Positions 53,760 through 62,778 of a stretch of 64,000 nt of DNA are shown one piece after another. Numbering within the stretch: position 1 is the stretch's first letter; each line of letters opens with the position of its first letter. Below the pieces are notes generated by a model. That model saw only the letters and a list, made by a program, of their open reading frames with translations, did not search any database and was not told the origin of the DNA. This stretch comes from Gammaproteobacteria bacterium (GTDB lineage Bacteria > Pseudomonadota > Gammaproteobacteria > Burkholderiales > Nitrosomonadaceae), in the NCBI GenBank assembly GCA_015709635.1, contig CP054180.1:1116001-1180000 (forward strand), in the 5' to 3' direction. The position numbers and the translations under genes were made by a program.

Positions 53760-54590
53760 ATGGGTGTGAGCGACCAGTGGAATCCTGATTTCATTGCTCT
53801 TTCACCCATGTTTGAATCTTTTTGCCATCTGAAAGAATATTTCAAAAATCAACGCTACTGGCCAGAATCTGCTGATCTAAATAAGCTAGGTTTGCCACAA
53901 AATCAGCCTATTTTTGCCCGGTCCGGAAATCCGATCTGCTTTGTGCCTCAAATCCCTGGAAAACAGGGTATTGAACAAAAATATGAAGCGAGAATTTACC
54001 TGACCGGGCAAGTGCCAACAAGAGCCAGGAATTGGCACGATTTTTTTAATGCATTGGTATGGAAAATATTTCCACGTGCCAAAGCAGTGCTCAACGAGCT
54101 GCATTTTCAGGCTCAGTTAGTCGAATTATCAAATAGGGAAAAAAATCGTTGTGAGTTGCGGGATGCCGCAACACTTTTTGATGAATCAGGTGTGGTGGTG
54201 GTCACTAGCCAAGCTTCATTAATTCGATTAATCAAAGATTTTGAGTGGAAGGAATTATTTTGGCAACAGCGCAATGCGGTATTATCATCAATGCGGTTTT
54301 TTGTGTTTGGACATGGATTGTATGAAAAAGCGCTTAATCCCTATGTTGGTATGACTGGCAAAGCCATCATTTTTCAAGTGGAGCAAGCTTTCTTAGCACA
54401 AACTCTACCAGTACAACTCGCTGCAATTGATTCAATGTTGGAACCTTTTCTGTTACACACCTTGTCATCCAGCTCCGATCTCGCACCTATCCCGTTATTG
54501 GGCTACCCGGGCTGGATCGAAGATAACGATGATGAAATATTTTATGAAAATAAAAAATATTTTCGCGAGCGGCGGAGCTCATTCAAGTGA
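53760..54590 (+). CDS. DUF3025 domain protein, function unknown
   Basis: The 276-residue cytoplasmic protein shows the DUF3025 signature RNWHDFFNALVWKIFPRAKAVLN and a later FGHGLYEKALNPYVGMTGKA segment. The family is common in betaproteobacteria and is uncharacterised. No signal or membrane segment is seen. It begins 52 bp after the EI24 gene in the same direction, perhaps in one transcript, and is followed by a 150-bp AT-rich region holding the ndk promoter (TTAAAATATAA near 54700). Confidence 0.85.
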   Translation: MGVSDQWNPDFIALSPMFESFCHLKEYFKNQRYWPESADLNKLGLPQNQPIFARSGNPICFVPQIPGKQGIEQKYEARIYLTGQVPTRARNWHDFFNALVWKIFPRAKAVLNELHFQAQLVELSNREKNRCELRDAATLFDESGVVVVTSQASLIRLIKDFEWKELFWQQRNAVLSSMRFFVFGHGLYEKALNPYVGMTGKAIIFQVEQAFLAQTLPVQLAAIDSMLEPFLLHTLSSSSDLAPIPLLGYPGWIEDNDDEIFYENKKYFRERRSSFK

Positions 54591-54744
54591 TCTGGGAATA
54601 TAGTTACATTGATAATGAAGCAATGATCCGGTTCAATTCCATTGGTTAGCGATTGAAGTGCGAATTAATTCGTATGTTTTTAGAATCACAACTTTTTTTT
54701 TGTTAAAATATAACGTTTAATTTACTAATTTATTGGAGTATTTG

Positions 54745-55170
54745 ATGGCAATTGAAAGAACACTGTCGATAATTAAACCGGATGCGGTAGCGAAGAATGT
54801 GATTGGGCAAATTTATTCCCGTTTTGAATCAAACGGTTTGAAAATTATTGCAGCACGGATGGTGCATTTATCACAAGCCGATGCCGAGCAATTTTATGCG
54901 GTGCATCATGCTCGTCCTTTTTTTAACGACTTGGTCAAATTCATGATATCCGGTCCCGTGATGGTGCAAGTATTGGAGGGAGATGATGCCATTAAAAAGA
55001 ACCGCGATTTAATGGGTGCTACCGATCCAAAGAAAGCGGAGAAAGGAACCATTCGCGCTGATTTTGCCGATAGTATCGACGCCAATGCCGTCCACGGTTC
55101 GGATGCGCCGGAAACTGCCGCGGTTGAAATTGCCTGTTTTTTCCCGGCCTTGAATATCTATTCCCGTTAA
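54745..55170 (+). CDS. ndk: Nucleoside diphosphate kinase
   Basis: The 141-residue enzyme balances nucleoside triphosphates through a phospho-His. The active-site NAVHGSDAPETA and the N-terminal ERTLSIIKPDAV are intact. The start is ATG 54745 with a TTGGAG Shine-Dalgarno at 54733, which the longer frame would treat as coding. It begins the conserved ndk-rlmN-pilF-rodZ-ispG-hisS-yfgM-bamB-der cluster and probably has its own promoter. Confidence 0.97.
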   Translation: MAIERTLSIIKPDAVAKNVIGQIYSRFESNGLKIIAARMVHLSQADAEQFYAVHHARPFFNDLVKFMISGPVMVQVLEGDDAIKKNRDLMGATDPKKAEKGTIRADFADSIDANAVHGSDAPETAAVEIACFFPALNIYSR

Positions 55171-55193
55171 AGATCAGTGGTAATATCCAAACA

Positions 55194-56294
55194 GTGACAA
55201 TCAATCTGTTGAATTACGATGGCAAAGGCCTAGCTGATTTCTGTACTGAGATCGGTGAAAAGCCTTTTCGCGCAAAGCAGCTGCTGCACTGGATTCATCA
55301 ATCCGGAGTCGCTGATTTTGCCGCGATGAGCGATTTGGCCAAGAGTCTGCGCGAAAAGCTGGCGGCAATGGCGGTTATCGAGTTGCCGCAAATCACGTAT
55401 GACTCTGTGGCTGCCGATGGTACGCGTAAATGGTTGCTGTCGGTCGGTTCCGGTAACGGTATCGAGACCGTTTTTATTCCAGAAGCAAACCGCGGCACGC
55501 TGTGCGTTTCGAGTCAGGTAGGATGCGCGTTGGCTTGCACCTTCTGTTCGACGGGAAAACAAGGTTTTAATCGTAACTTAACAGTGGCCGAGATTATCGG
55601 ACAGCTGTGGATTGCCAACAAGATGATCGGATTGGAGGTCAGCGACAAGGTACCGCAGACAAACCGAGCGGTGACCAATGTAGTCATGATGGGCATGGGT
55701 GAACCGCTGGCTAATTTTGATAATGTAGTTACCGCGTTGGATATTATGCTGGACGATCATGCGTATGGTCTTTCGCGCCGGCGCGTAACGGTCAGTACAT
55801 CTGGATTGGTACCCGCCATCGATCGATTGCGGGAACGCTGCCCGGTGGCTTTGGCGATTTCTTTGCATGCGCCGAACGATACGTTACGCGATCAACTGGT
55901 GCCGATTAATAAGAAGTACCCGATCAAGGAATTATTGGCTGCTTGCCAACGTTATTTGCCGTCCGCTCCGCGCGATTTCATCACGTTCGAGTATGTCATG
56001 CTGGACGGCGTCAATGACAGTGCTGCGCATGCGCGCGAGCTCATCAAACTGGTGCAGGATGTTCCCTGTAAGTTCAATTTGATTCCGTTCAATTCATTTC
56101 CGGGTTCCGGTTTTAAACGTTCTTCTGCCGAAGCCGTGCGGGTTTTCCGCGATTTGTTGATGCAAGCGGGTTTCGTTACCACAGTACGGAAAACCCGGGG
56201 TGACGATATCGCCGCGGCTTGCGGTCAACTGGCCGGTCAAGTAAAAGATAAGACGCGCCGCACAGCCGGTTTAAAAATAGAGGCGGTGCGGTGA
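55194..56294 (+). CDS. rlmN: Dual-specificity 23S rRNA/tRNA adenine-C2 methyltransferase RlmN
   Basis: This radical-SAM enzyme methylates A2503 of 23S rRNA and A37 of some tRNAs. The 4Fe-4S cysteines are in the CxxxCxxC motif CALACTFC, the GMGEPLANFDN motif follows, and the methyl-accepting Cys is probably in AAACGQL near the C-terminus. It starts with a GTG at 55194, 23 bp after ndk, and overlaps pilF by four bases (GTGA). Length, 366 residues, is normal. Confidence 0.96.
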   Translation: MTINLLNYDGKGLADFCTEIGEKPFRAKQLLHWIHQSGVADFAAMSDLAKSLREKLAAMAVIELPQITYDSVAADGTRKWLLSVGSGNGIETVFIPEANRGTLCVSSQVGCALACTFCSTGKQGFNRNLTVAEIIGQLWIANKMIGLEVSDKVPQTNRAVTNVVMMGMGEPLANFDNVVTALDIMLDDHAYGLSRRRVTVSTSGLVPAIDRLRERCPVALAISLHAPNDTLRDQLVPINKKYPIKELLAACQRYLPSAPRDFITFEYVMLDGVNDSAAHARELIKLVQDVPCKFNLIPFNSFPGSGFKRSSAEAVRVFRDLLMQAGFVTTVRKTRGDDIAAACGQLAGQVKDKTRRTAGLKIEAVR

Positions 56295-57076
56295 AAAAAA
56301 AGCGGCTTCTTTTTGCACTGTTAGCGGCGCTTTTATGGCTAAGCGGGTGTGTGCAACAAGCGGTGAACAATGGTACGCCGGTTCAGACCGGATCGGAACG
56401 GGCTTTGCAGAGCGCGAAAATCCATACCGAGCTGGCGGCCGAATATTATTACCGCGGGCAGTTCGATGTTGCCATCGAAGAAGTCAATGAAGCATTAAAA
56501 GCTCAATCCAACTATGCGCTTGCCTACAATGTGCTGGGGTTGATCAATATGACGCTAAATGAAAACAACAAGGCGCTGGAGAATTTTGAGCGGGCTATCC
56601 GGCTGGCACCGAGAAACTCCGAAATTCACAATAACTATGGCTGGTTTCTATGTCAGCGCTTTTCGCAGCGCATGGATCAGGCGATTGATCATTTCATGAC
56701 GGCGGCCAAGGATCCGCTCTATGCAACGCCGGAAATGTCCTTTGCCAATGCCGGAATTTGCGAGACAAAACGCCAGAATTACACGGAAGCGAGACTGCTT
56801 TTCCAGAAGGCGTTATCCCTTCAACCTAACTATTCGCCTGCGGTAATCGGATTGATTGATATCGATTTTCAGCGCGGTAATGTGGCGGAGGCAAAATCCA
56901 AGCTGGCACAATTTTCACAAAATAACTCACCCACTGCGGAGAGTTTGTTGATGGCGATAAAGATTGAGCAAGCCATGGGTAATCAATTGGCTGTTGATAG
57001 TTATATTTTTCAGTTACAGAAACATTTTCCTGAATCCAAAGAAACTGCAATGGTTCGAGAAGGAAGGGTGAAGTGA
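56291..57076 (+). CDS. pilF: Type IV pilus biogenesis TPR lipoprotein PilF/PilW
   Basis: The 261-residue protein begins with a lipoprotein signal (basic start, hydrophobic core and LSGC lipobox with the Cys near residue 18), followed by tandem TPR helices (for example ALAYNVLGLINMTLNENNKAL and AIRLAPRNSEIHNNYGWFLC). PilF is the outer-membrane pilotin for the PilQ secretin. The gene starts with GTG, in a GTGA overlap with rlmN, and ends in a TGATG overlap with rodZ. Confidence 0.92.
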   Translation: MKKKRLLFALLAALLWLSGCVQQAVNNGTPVQTGSERALQSAKIHTELAAEYYYRGQFDVAIEEVNEALKAQSNYALAYNVLGLINMTLNENNKALENFERAIRLAPRNSEIHNNYGWFLCQRFSQRMDQAIDHFMTAAKDPLYATPEMSFANAGICETKRQNYTEARLLFQKALSLQPNYSPAVIGLIDIDFQRGNVAEAKSKLAQFSQNNSPTAESLLMAIKIEQAMGNQLAVDSYIFQLQKHFPESKETAMVREGRVK

Positions 57077-58269
57077 TGACTACGGATGAAAAGAACAGCA
57101 GTGATCATGAATTTTCTGAAAGCGTTCAATCGGCACCGGCAGCATCTGGAAATATACCGGCGGCCGCGGAGCAAACAATTTCAGCTGATCGGCGCGAAGG
57201 GGATTTCAGTTCGCATGCATCCGCTCCGGATAATCCGCACAGACAGCTTCAAACCAATAATAATTACAACAACATGAATGCTCCTTCTGACAATCAGCCG
57301 GTAAAAAATGAATTCAACAGCATCGATTCGGCGAGTGTCGTGCAAAGCATCGGGCACTTGTTGCGTAATGCGCGCACAGCCAAGGGTTTGAGTATCGACG
57401 ATGTATCGCGGCAATTGCGTCTTTCGGCGCAGCAAATTGAAGCGATCGAAAAAGAAGATTTTGAGAGATTGCCCGGGCGTACATTCTTGCGCGGCTTCAT
57501 TCGCAATTATGCCAATCTGGTTCAATTGGATCCGGCGCCATTGATGCAAATGCTCCCTGAATCGACACGGGTAGTATCGACCTATGAACGTACCCCGTTT
57601 AAGAACAAACAGATATCGTTTTCTTCGAATCGCGAAAAGCCGGGTAATCATTCATTGATCATTGCATCCATTTTGTTTGTTATCGTGTTAGGTGCGTATT
57701 TTCTTTTTGAAAATGGCGGTTGGAATAAAAATTCCGATGTCAGCGCGGCAAGCGAAGAAACAAAGACCGAATCCGCGACAGCTTCCGTGGAGATTCAGTT
57801 GCCTTTGTCAGCAGCGGTTAAGAATGCAACCGATGCGCAAATTAATAAAGCATCCGAGATCGTTCATGCAGCGCGCAGTCCGGAGAATGCTGAAACACTG
57901 CCGGACACTAAAACGGATACCGCGGTAATAGAAGTTAAACCTGCTGTTGAGAAAAACGAAAAAACTGAAAAAGCCGAGAAAATCGAGAAAACCGAAAAGG
58001 CCGATAAGAAAGCGACTACGGAAAAAAATACCGGTCACTTATATTTCAAATTTACTGCGGATTCATGGGTGAAAGTTGTTGACGGTACTGGCACTCCGGT
58101 GTTTGAGCAACTCAAGAAGGGCGGTAGCGAGCAGACCGTCACGGGCAAGAGGCCATTGTCAATTGTGATTGGCAATGCATCCGGTGTTAATCTCACCTAT
58201 AATGACAAGGAAATTGATATTTCACTCTACAAAAAACAAGGTGGAACCGCGCGTTTCACGCTCGAATAA
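57076..58269 (+). CDS. rodZ: Cytoskeleton protein RodZ
   Basis: The membrane protein links MreB to the elongation machinery. It has a Ser/Asn-rich N-terminal extension (about 90 residues), a HTH_25-type helix-turn-helix (LRNARTAKGLSIDDVS through GFIRNYANL, about 95-160), one transmembrane helix (about 195-212), a Lys/Glu/Thr-rich linker with repeated EK(A/T/I)EK units (about 297-317), and a C-terminal DUF4115 beta domain. ATG 57076 with GGAAGGG upstream was preferred to GTG 57073. The N-terminal extension is longer than in E. coli RodZ. Confidence 0.92.
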   Translation: MTTDEKNSSDHEFSESVQSAPAASGNIPAAAEQTISADRREGDFSSHASAPDNPHRQLQTNNNYNNMNAPSDNQPVKNEFNSIDSASVVQSIGHLLRNARTAKGLSIDDVSRQLRLSAQQIEAIEKEDFERLPGRTFLRGFIRNYANLVQLDPAPLMQMLPESTRVVSTYERTPFKNKQISFSSNREKPGNHSLIIASILFVIVLGAYFLFENGGWNKNSDVSAASEETKTESATASVEIQLPLSAAVKNATDAQINKASEIVHAARSPENAETLPDTKTDTAVIEVKPAVEKNEKTEKAEKIEKTEKADKKATTEKNTGHLYFKFTADSWVKVVDGTGTPVFEQLKKGGSEQTVTGKRPLSIVIGNASGVNLTYNDKEIDISLYKKQGGTARFTLE

Positions 58270-58305
58270 AAGCATCTGCAATCTTTTGATCTCAATACAT
58301 TAATT

Positions 58306-59544
58306 ATGTCTGACAATAGTAATTCAATAAATCGCCGATCCAGCGTTGGTGTCCGGGTGGGTTCCGTCATGCTGGGCGGCGGCGCGCCGGTCGTGGTGCA
58401 ATCCATGACCAACACCGATACGGTGGATGAAATTGCCACGACCGAGCAAGTTGCCCAGTTGGCGCGCGCCGGGTCTGAGCTGGTGCGTATCACCGTCAAT
58501 TCGATGGAGGCGGCGAAAGCGGTGGCGGGAATTCGTGCGCGCCTGGATGATATGGGGTGCCATGTACCGTTAGTGGGTGATTTTCATTTCAACGGCCACA
58601 AGCTGTTGACCAGTTATCCGGAATGCGCGCAAGCGCTCGCCAAGCTGCGAATTAATCCTGGTAACGTCGGGCATGGCAAGAAACGCGATGAACAATTCGC
58701 CACACTGATTGAAATTGCCTGCAAGTACGATAAGCCGGTGCGTATCGGTGTCAACTGGGGCAGTCTCGATCCGGAAATGCTGGCGCGCATCATGGATGAA
58801 AATGCCGCATCCAGTGATCCGCAGGACGCCAAATATGTCATGCGCGAGGCGCTGATCACGTCAGCGCTGGAGAGTGCGGCCAAGGCGGAGGAAATCGGTT
58901 TGCCGCGTAGTAAAATTGTGTTGTCGTGTAAAGTGAGCGGCGTGCAGGATTTGATTATGGTTTACCGGGAACTGGCCAAGCGTTGTAATTATGCGTTGCA
59001 CCTCGGTTTGACCGAAGCAGGCATGGGTTCCAAGGGGATTGTGGCGTCGACGGCGGCGTTGGCCGTGCTGCTGCAGGAAGGTATCGGCGATACCATCCGT
59101 ATCTCGCTGACGCCGGAACCGGGCGGGACGCGTTCGCGCGAAGTGATCGTCGCGCAGGAAATTCTGCAAACCATGGGGTTGCGTGCGTTTGTTCCGCTGG
59201 TAGCCGCTTGTCCGGGATGCGGACGCACCACCAGTACGTATTTCCAAGAGCTGGCGGAAAGCATACAGGCGTATGTGCGTGACGAAATGGTGGTGTGGCG
59301 CGAGCAATACGACGGCGTGGAGAATATGACACTGGCGGTCATGGGGTGCGTGGTGAACGGTCCCGGTGAAAGCAAGCATGCCAATATCGGCATCAGCCTG
59401 CCCGGTTCCGGCGAGACTCCGGTAGCGCCGGTATTTGTCGACGGACAAAAAACCGTCACATTGAAAGGCGATAATATCGCCAACGAATTCCGCGCGATTG
59501 TCGATCGCTATGTCAGCGAGAAGTATCCGAGAAAAGCGGTCTGA
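58306..59544 (+). CDS. ispG: 4-hydroxy-3-methylbut-2-enyl-diphosphate synthase (flavodoxin)
   Basis: The 412-residue MEP-pathway enzyme makes HMBPP with a 4Fe-4S cluster. The cluster ligands are in AACPGCGRTT and AVMGCVVNGPGE; the N-terminal VQSMTNTDT and RINPGNVG motifs are also present. Length is normal for proteobacteria. The stop overlaps the hisS start by one base (TGATGG), so the two are coupled, as is usual in this cluster. Confidence 0.97.
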   Translation: MSDNSNSINRRSSVGVRVGSVMLGGGAPVVVQSMTNTDTVDEIATTEQVAQLARAGSELVRITVNSMEAAKAVAGIRARLDDMGCHVPLVGDFHFNGHKLLTSYPECAQALAKLRINPGNVGHGKKRDEQFATLIEIACKYDKPVRIGVNWGSLDPEMLARIMDENAASSDPQDAKYVMREALITSALESAAKAEEIGLPRSKIVLSCKVSGVQDLIMVYRELAKRCNYALHLGLTEAGMGSKGIVASTAALAVLLQEGIGDTIRISLTPEPGGTRSREVIVAQEILQTMGLRAFVPLVAACPGCGRTTSTYFQELAESIQAYVRDEMVVWREQYDGVENMTLAVMGCVVNGPGESKHANIGISLPGSGETPVAPVFVDGQKTVTLKGDNIANEFRAIVDRYVSEKYPRKAV

Positions 59545-60821
59545 TGGCTAATGGAGTGAAAGCGATCCGCGGGATGAACGACATCCTGCCGGATGAATCG
59601 TATTTGTGGGCGCATTTTGAGCAGACCGTGCAGCGCTGGCTTGCCGCTTATGGTTACCGCAATATCCGCACACCGATCGTTGAACAGACCGATTTATTTA
59701 TCCGTTCCATCGGCGAAGTGACCGACATTGTGGAAAAAGAGATGTATACCTTTGTCGATCATCTCAACAATGACAGTCTGACGTTGCGGCCGGAAGGCAC
59801 CGCTTCCTGCGTACGTGCGGTAATCGAACACAGTTTGTTATATGCCGGCCCGCAACGCCTGTATTATGCCGGCCCGATGTTCCGCCACGAACGCCCGCAA
59901 AAAGGCCGTTATCGGCAATTTCATCAGGTCGGTGTGGAAGCGCTGGGTTATGCCGGCCCGGATATCGACGCGGAACTGATCGTGATGTGCGCGCGTTTGT
60001 GGGATTTGCTGGGAATTTCCGGCTTGCGGCTGGAAATCAGCACGCTGGGAAACGCCGAATCGCGTGCATTGCATCGCTCCCGCTTGATCAAATACTTCGA
60101 ACAACATCGCGATGTACTCGACGAGGATTCATCGCGACGCTTGCATACCAACCCGTTGCGCATCCTCGACAGCAAAAATCCGGCCATGCAAGGCATCATT
60201 GAAAATGCGCCAAAGCTGATGGACGATCTGGATGCCGAATCGTTGAGTCATTTTGAATCCTTGCAGCACATTTTGTGTGAGCAAGGTATTAATTTTGAGA
60301 TTAATTTACGCTTGGTCAGAGGGCTCGACTATTACAATCGCACGGTTTTCGAGTGGGTGACCGACAAACTCGGCGCACAAGGGACTGTTTGTGCGGGAGG
60401 GCGCTATGATGGCTTGGTCGAGCAAGTAGGGGGAAAATCTGCGCCCGCCTGTGGTTTTGCCATGGGTATTGAGCGCTTGCTTGCGCTGATGCAGGAATGC
60501 GGCGGAAAAATCCCGCAACCGGCGCCGGATATTTATATCGTACATCAAGGTGAAGCAGTGCAAGGTTATGCCTGGAAGTGCGCCGAATCGCTCCGTGATC
60601 AAGGTTTTGACGTCATTTTGCATTGCGGCGGCGGCAGCTTTAAATCGCAAATGAAGAAAGCCGACGCTTCCGGCGCCCGCTATGCCATGATTATCGGTGA
60701 TGACGAATTCAAGGCGCAAGAAGTGACACTCAAGCCGTTGCGCGAACCGGTTGAACAAGCTGGCGTGAAACTAGACCTTGTTGCCGAATTGATCAATAAC
60801 AAAAAATCACACTCTCAATAG
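59544..60821 (+). CDS. hisS: Histidyl-tRNA synthetase
   Basis: The 425-residue class II synthetase charges tRNA-His. Motif 2 is visible in RHERPQKGRYRQFHQ, the His-binding loops are LVRGLDYYNRT and CAGGRYDGL, and the C-terminal 95 residues are the anticodon-binding domain. It begins in a one-base overlap with ispG and is 24 bp before yfgM. Nothing unusual was seen. Confidence 0.97.
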   Translation: MANGVKAIRGMNDILPDESYLWAHFEQTVQRWLAAYGYRNIRTPIVEQTDLFIRSIGEVTDIVEKEMYTFVDHLNNDSLTLRPEGTASCVRAVIEHSLLYAGPQRLYYAGPMFRHERPQKGRYRQFHQVGVEALGYAGPDIDAELIVMCARLWDLLGISGLRLEISTLGNAESRALHRSRLIKYFEQHRDVLDEDSSRRLHTNPLRILDSKNPAMQGIIENAPKLMDDLDAESLSHFESLQHILCEQGINFEINLRLVRGLDYYNRTVFEWVTDKLGAQGTVCAGGRYDGLVEQVGGKSAPACGFAMGIERLLALMQECGGKIPQPAPDIYIVHQGEAVQGYAWKCAESLRDQGFDVILHCGGGSFKSQMKKADASGARYAMIIGDDEFKAQEVTLKPLREPVEQAGVKLDLVAELINNKKSHSQ

Positions 60822-60845
60822 ATTCGCATTAATGAGGAAAATACC

Positions 60846-61481
60846 ATGGCGTATTCGCATGAAGATCAGGAAAGAATTGAAGGACTCGCTGCATGGTGGA
60901 AGCGGTACGGTAATGCCGTCACCATTGTGTTGACGGCGGTTCTGGTAGCGGCCGGGGGTACCAAGGCATGGCAGTATTATCAGCAGAAGCAGGCGCTGCA
61001 GGCGGCCGATTTGTACGCTTTATTGCAGCAAGTGCAAACCGGCGGCGATGCGGCGAAAATCAACGATGCGGCACAATTGCTGACGACAGGCTATCCTGCC
61101 AGCGGTTACGCACCCCGTGCAGCGCTGATCGCTGCGCAAGCGGATGTGCAAGCGGGCAACAGTAAGCGTGCGATACAAAATCTGCAATGGATTATCGATC
61201 ATGCAAAAGAAACGGAAATGCATGACCTGGCGCGCTTGAGGATTTCCGGTATTTTGCTGGACGAAGGTAAGTACGACGAAGCATTGCGCCTGCTGAATAC
61301 CGGCCATGGCAAAGCCTTCGCCGGATTGTATCTGGATCGCAAAGGCGATATTCAAGTCGCGGCGGGTAAAATTTCCGAAGCCAAGTTGAGTTATCAGGAA
61401 GCGATCGATAAGTTAAGTAAAAGTAACAATTATTTCAATATCGTCCAAATGAAATTGGATGCGTTGGGTGTTTCCGACTAG
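60846..61481 (+). CDS. yfgM: YfgM-type periplasmic TPR protein
   Basis: The 211-residue protein has a cytoplasmic N-terminal tail, one membrane helix (about 20-40) and a periplasmic TPR-like domain with helices such as SKRAIQNLQWIIDHAKE. In E. coli YfgM associates with the SecYEG translocon and PpiD and with the periplasmic chaperone network. The ordering hisS-yfgM-bamB-der is the classical one. Its 3' end overlaps the longest bamB frame by 23 bp. Confidence 0.9.
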   Translation: MAYSHEDQERIEGLAAWWKRYGNAVTIVLTAVLVAAGGTKAWQYYQQKQALQAADLYALLQQVQTGGDAAKINDAAQLLTTGYPASGYAPRAALIAAQADVQAGNSKRAIQNLQWIIDHAKETEMHDLARLRISGILLDEGKYDEALRLLNTGHGKAFAGLYLDRKGDIQVAAGKISEAKLSYQEAIDKLSKSNNYFNIVQMKLDALGVSD

Positions 61482-62721
61482 ATTACGCATTACAGTAACC
61501 ATCCTGTTGGATCCCGCCCGATCCTTCGGGCGGTTATTTTACTGCGGGTTGATTTGCGCATGGTTGCTGTCAGGGTGCGGCACGATGAATCCTTTCGATA
61601 TGCGCATCATTGAATCGATGAGTACCGGCATATCCGATCTGCTGGTAACCGATGAGCCTATCGTTTATGACAAGGAAGAACTGAATGCTTTAAAAGCGGC
61701 CGAGCGCATTCCGCTGAAGTGGAAAAATTCCGTCAGTGAAAACGAAATCGCTTCTTTTGCCACTGCGTATGGAAATGGTGCCGTCTACGTTGCCGACGAA
61801 GCCGGCAAGCTGACTAAATACAACGCAGCGACCGGTAAACAAGAGTGGCAAGTCAAGACAAAAAGCAAGTTTTCCACCGGTGTCGGCATGGGTGAAGGAT
61901 TGATTCTGGTGGGAACTTTCAAAGGCGAAGTCCTGGCCTTTAATGAATCGGGCCATACGGTATGGCAAGCCTCCGTGAGCAGCGAAATTTTGAGTCCGCC
62001 GCAAGTGCAAAATAATGTCGTCGCCGTGCGCACCATCGACGGCCGCATCTTCGCGCTCGATGCCATCGACGGTAAGCGCAAGTGGATTTACCAAGGTGCA
62101 ACACCTTCTTTGACGGTACGCAGCACAGCAGGGATAACGCTGGCGCATGGTGCTTTATTTGCCGGTTTTCCGGGTGGCAAAATGGTGGCGATGAGTTTGT
62201 TTAACGGCAACATCGGCTGGGAAGTCGCCGTTTCCCAGCCACGTGGCGTGACCGAACTGGAGCGCATGACGGATATTACCAGTGCACCGGTGGTGAATAA
62301 CCGCCTGGTATGCGCAGTGGCGTATCAGGGACGTATTGCTTGCTTCGCCGTTAACGATGGTGCGCAAATATGGGCGCGCGAATCTTCCAGCAGCGCCGGT
62401 TTGGTGATGGACAATGATTATGTGTATGTGACCGAGGATAACGGCGTGGTTGCCGCCTACGATTTGCTGAGCGGTGCCAGCATGTGGAAACAGGGGCGGT
62501 TGGGTAGTAAGAGATTGACCCGGCCGATCATTACCGGACAATATATCGTGGTAGGGGACGATCAAGGTTTTGTCAATCTGTTGCGCAACTACGATGGCGC
62601 CTTGATGGCTCGCGCCGCCACCGATGGCAGTGTGATTCATAATGCCGCCAGTCTGTTGCCCGATGGTTTTGCGGTGCAGACGGCAAAAGGCGGTATTTAC
62701 GCTTTCAGCACGCAATTCTAG
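61459..62721 (+). CDS. bamB: Outer-membrane assembly lipoprotein BamB
   Basis: The beta-propeller lipoprotein supports BamA in placing beta-barrels in the outer membrane. A lipobox LLSGC lies at residues 36-40 of the longest frame, and PQQ-like repeats such as VYVADEAGKLTKYNAATGKQEW, IFALDAIDGKRKW and VAAYDLLSGASMW follow. The start is uncertain: ATG 61459 gives an unusually long signal; TTG 61507 would give a 24-residue signal ending at the lipobox Cys, which fits lipoproteins much better. The gene lies between yfgM and der, as usual. Confidence 0.9.
   Translation: MRWVFPTRLRITVTILLDPARSFGRLFYCGLICAWLLSGCGTMNPFDMRIIESMSTGISDLLVTDEPIVYDKEELNALKAAERIPLKWKNSVSENEIASFATAYGNGAVYVADEAGKLTKYNAATGKQEWQVKTKSKFSTGVGMGEGLILVGTFKGEVLAFNESGHTVWQASVSSEILSPPQVQNNVVAVRTIDGRIFALDAIDGKRKWIYQGATPSLTVRSTAGITLAHGALFAGFPGGKMVAMSLFNGNIGWEVAVSQPRGVTELERMTDITSAPVVNNRLVCAVAYQGRIACFAVNDGAQIWARESSSSAGLVMDNDYVYVTEDNGVVAAYDLLSGASMWKQGRLGSKRLTRPIITGQYIVVGDDQGFVNLLRNYDGALMARAATDGSVIHNAASLLPDGFAVQTAKGGIYAFSTQF
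61514..61540 (+). terminator. Terminator-like hairpin at the 5' end of bamB
   Basis: CCGCCCGA (61514-61521), a TCCT loop and TCGGGCGG (61526-61533) form a perfect eight-base-pair GC-rich stem, followed by TTATTTT. It stands 33 bp after the yfgM stop but within the N-terminal coding part of bamB. It may partially terminate transcripts, protect a 3' end, or pair with the bamB translation start. Confidence 0.6.
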
Positions 62722-62778
62722 TCGTTTTATTTTCTCCGCTTGGCGGCACATAACGTATTACGGTAGCAGCAAAAAATC

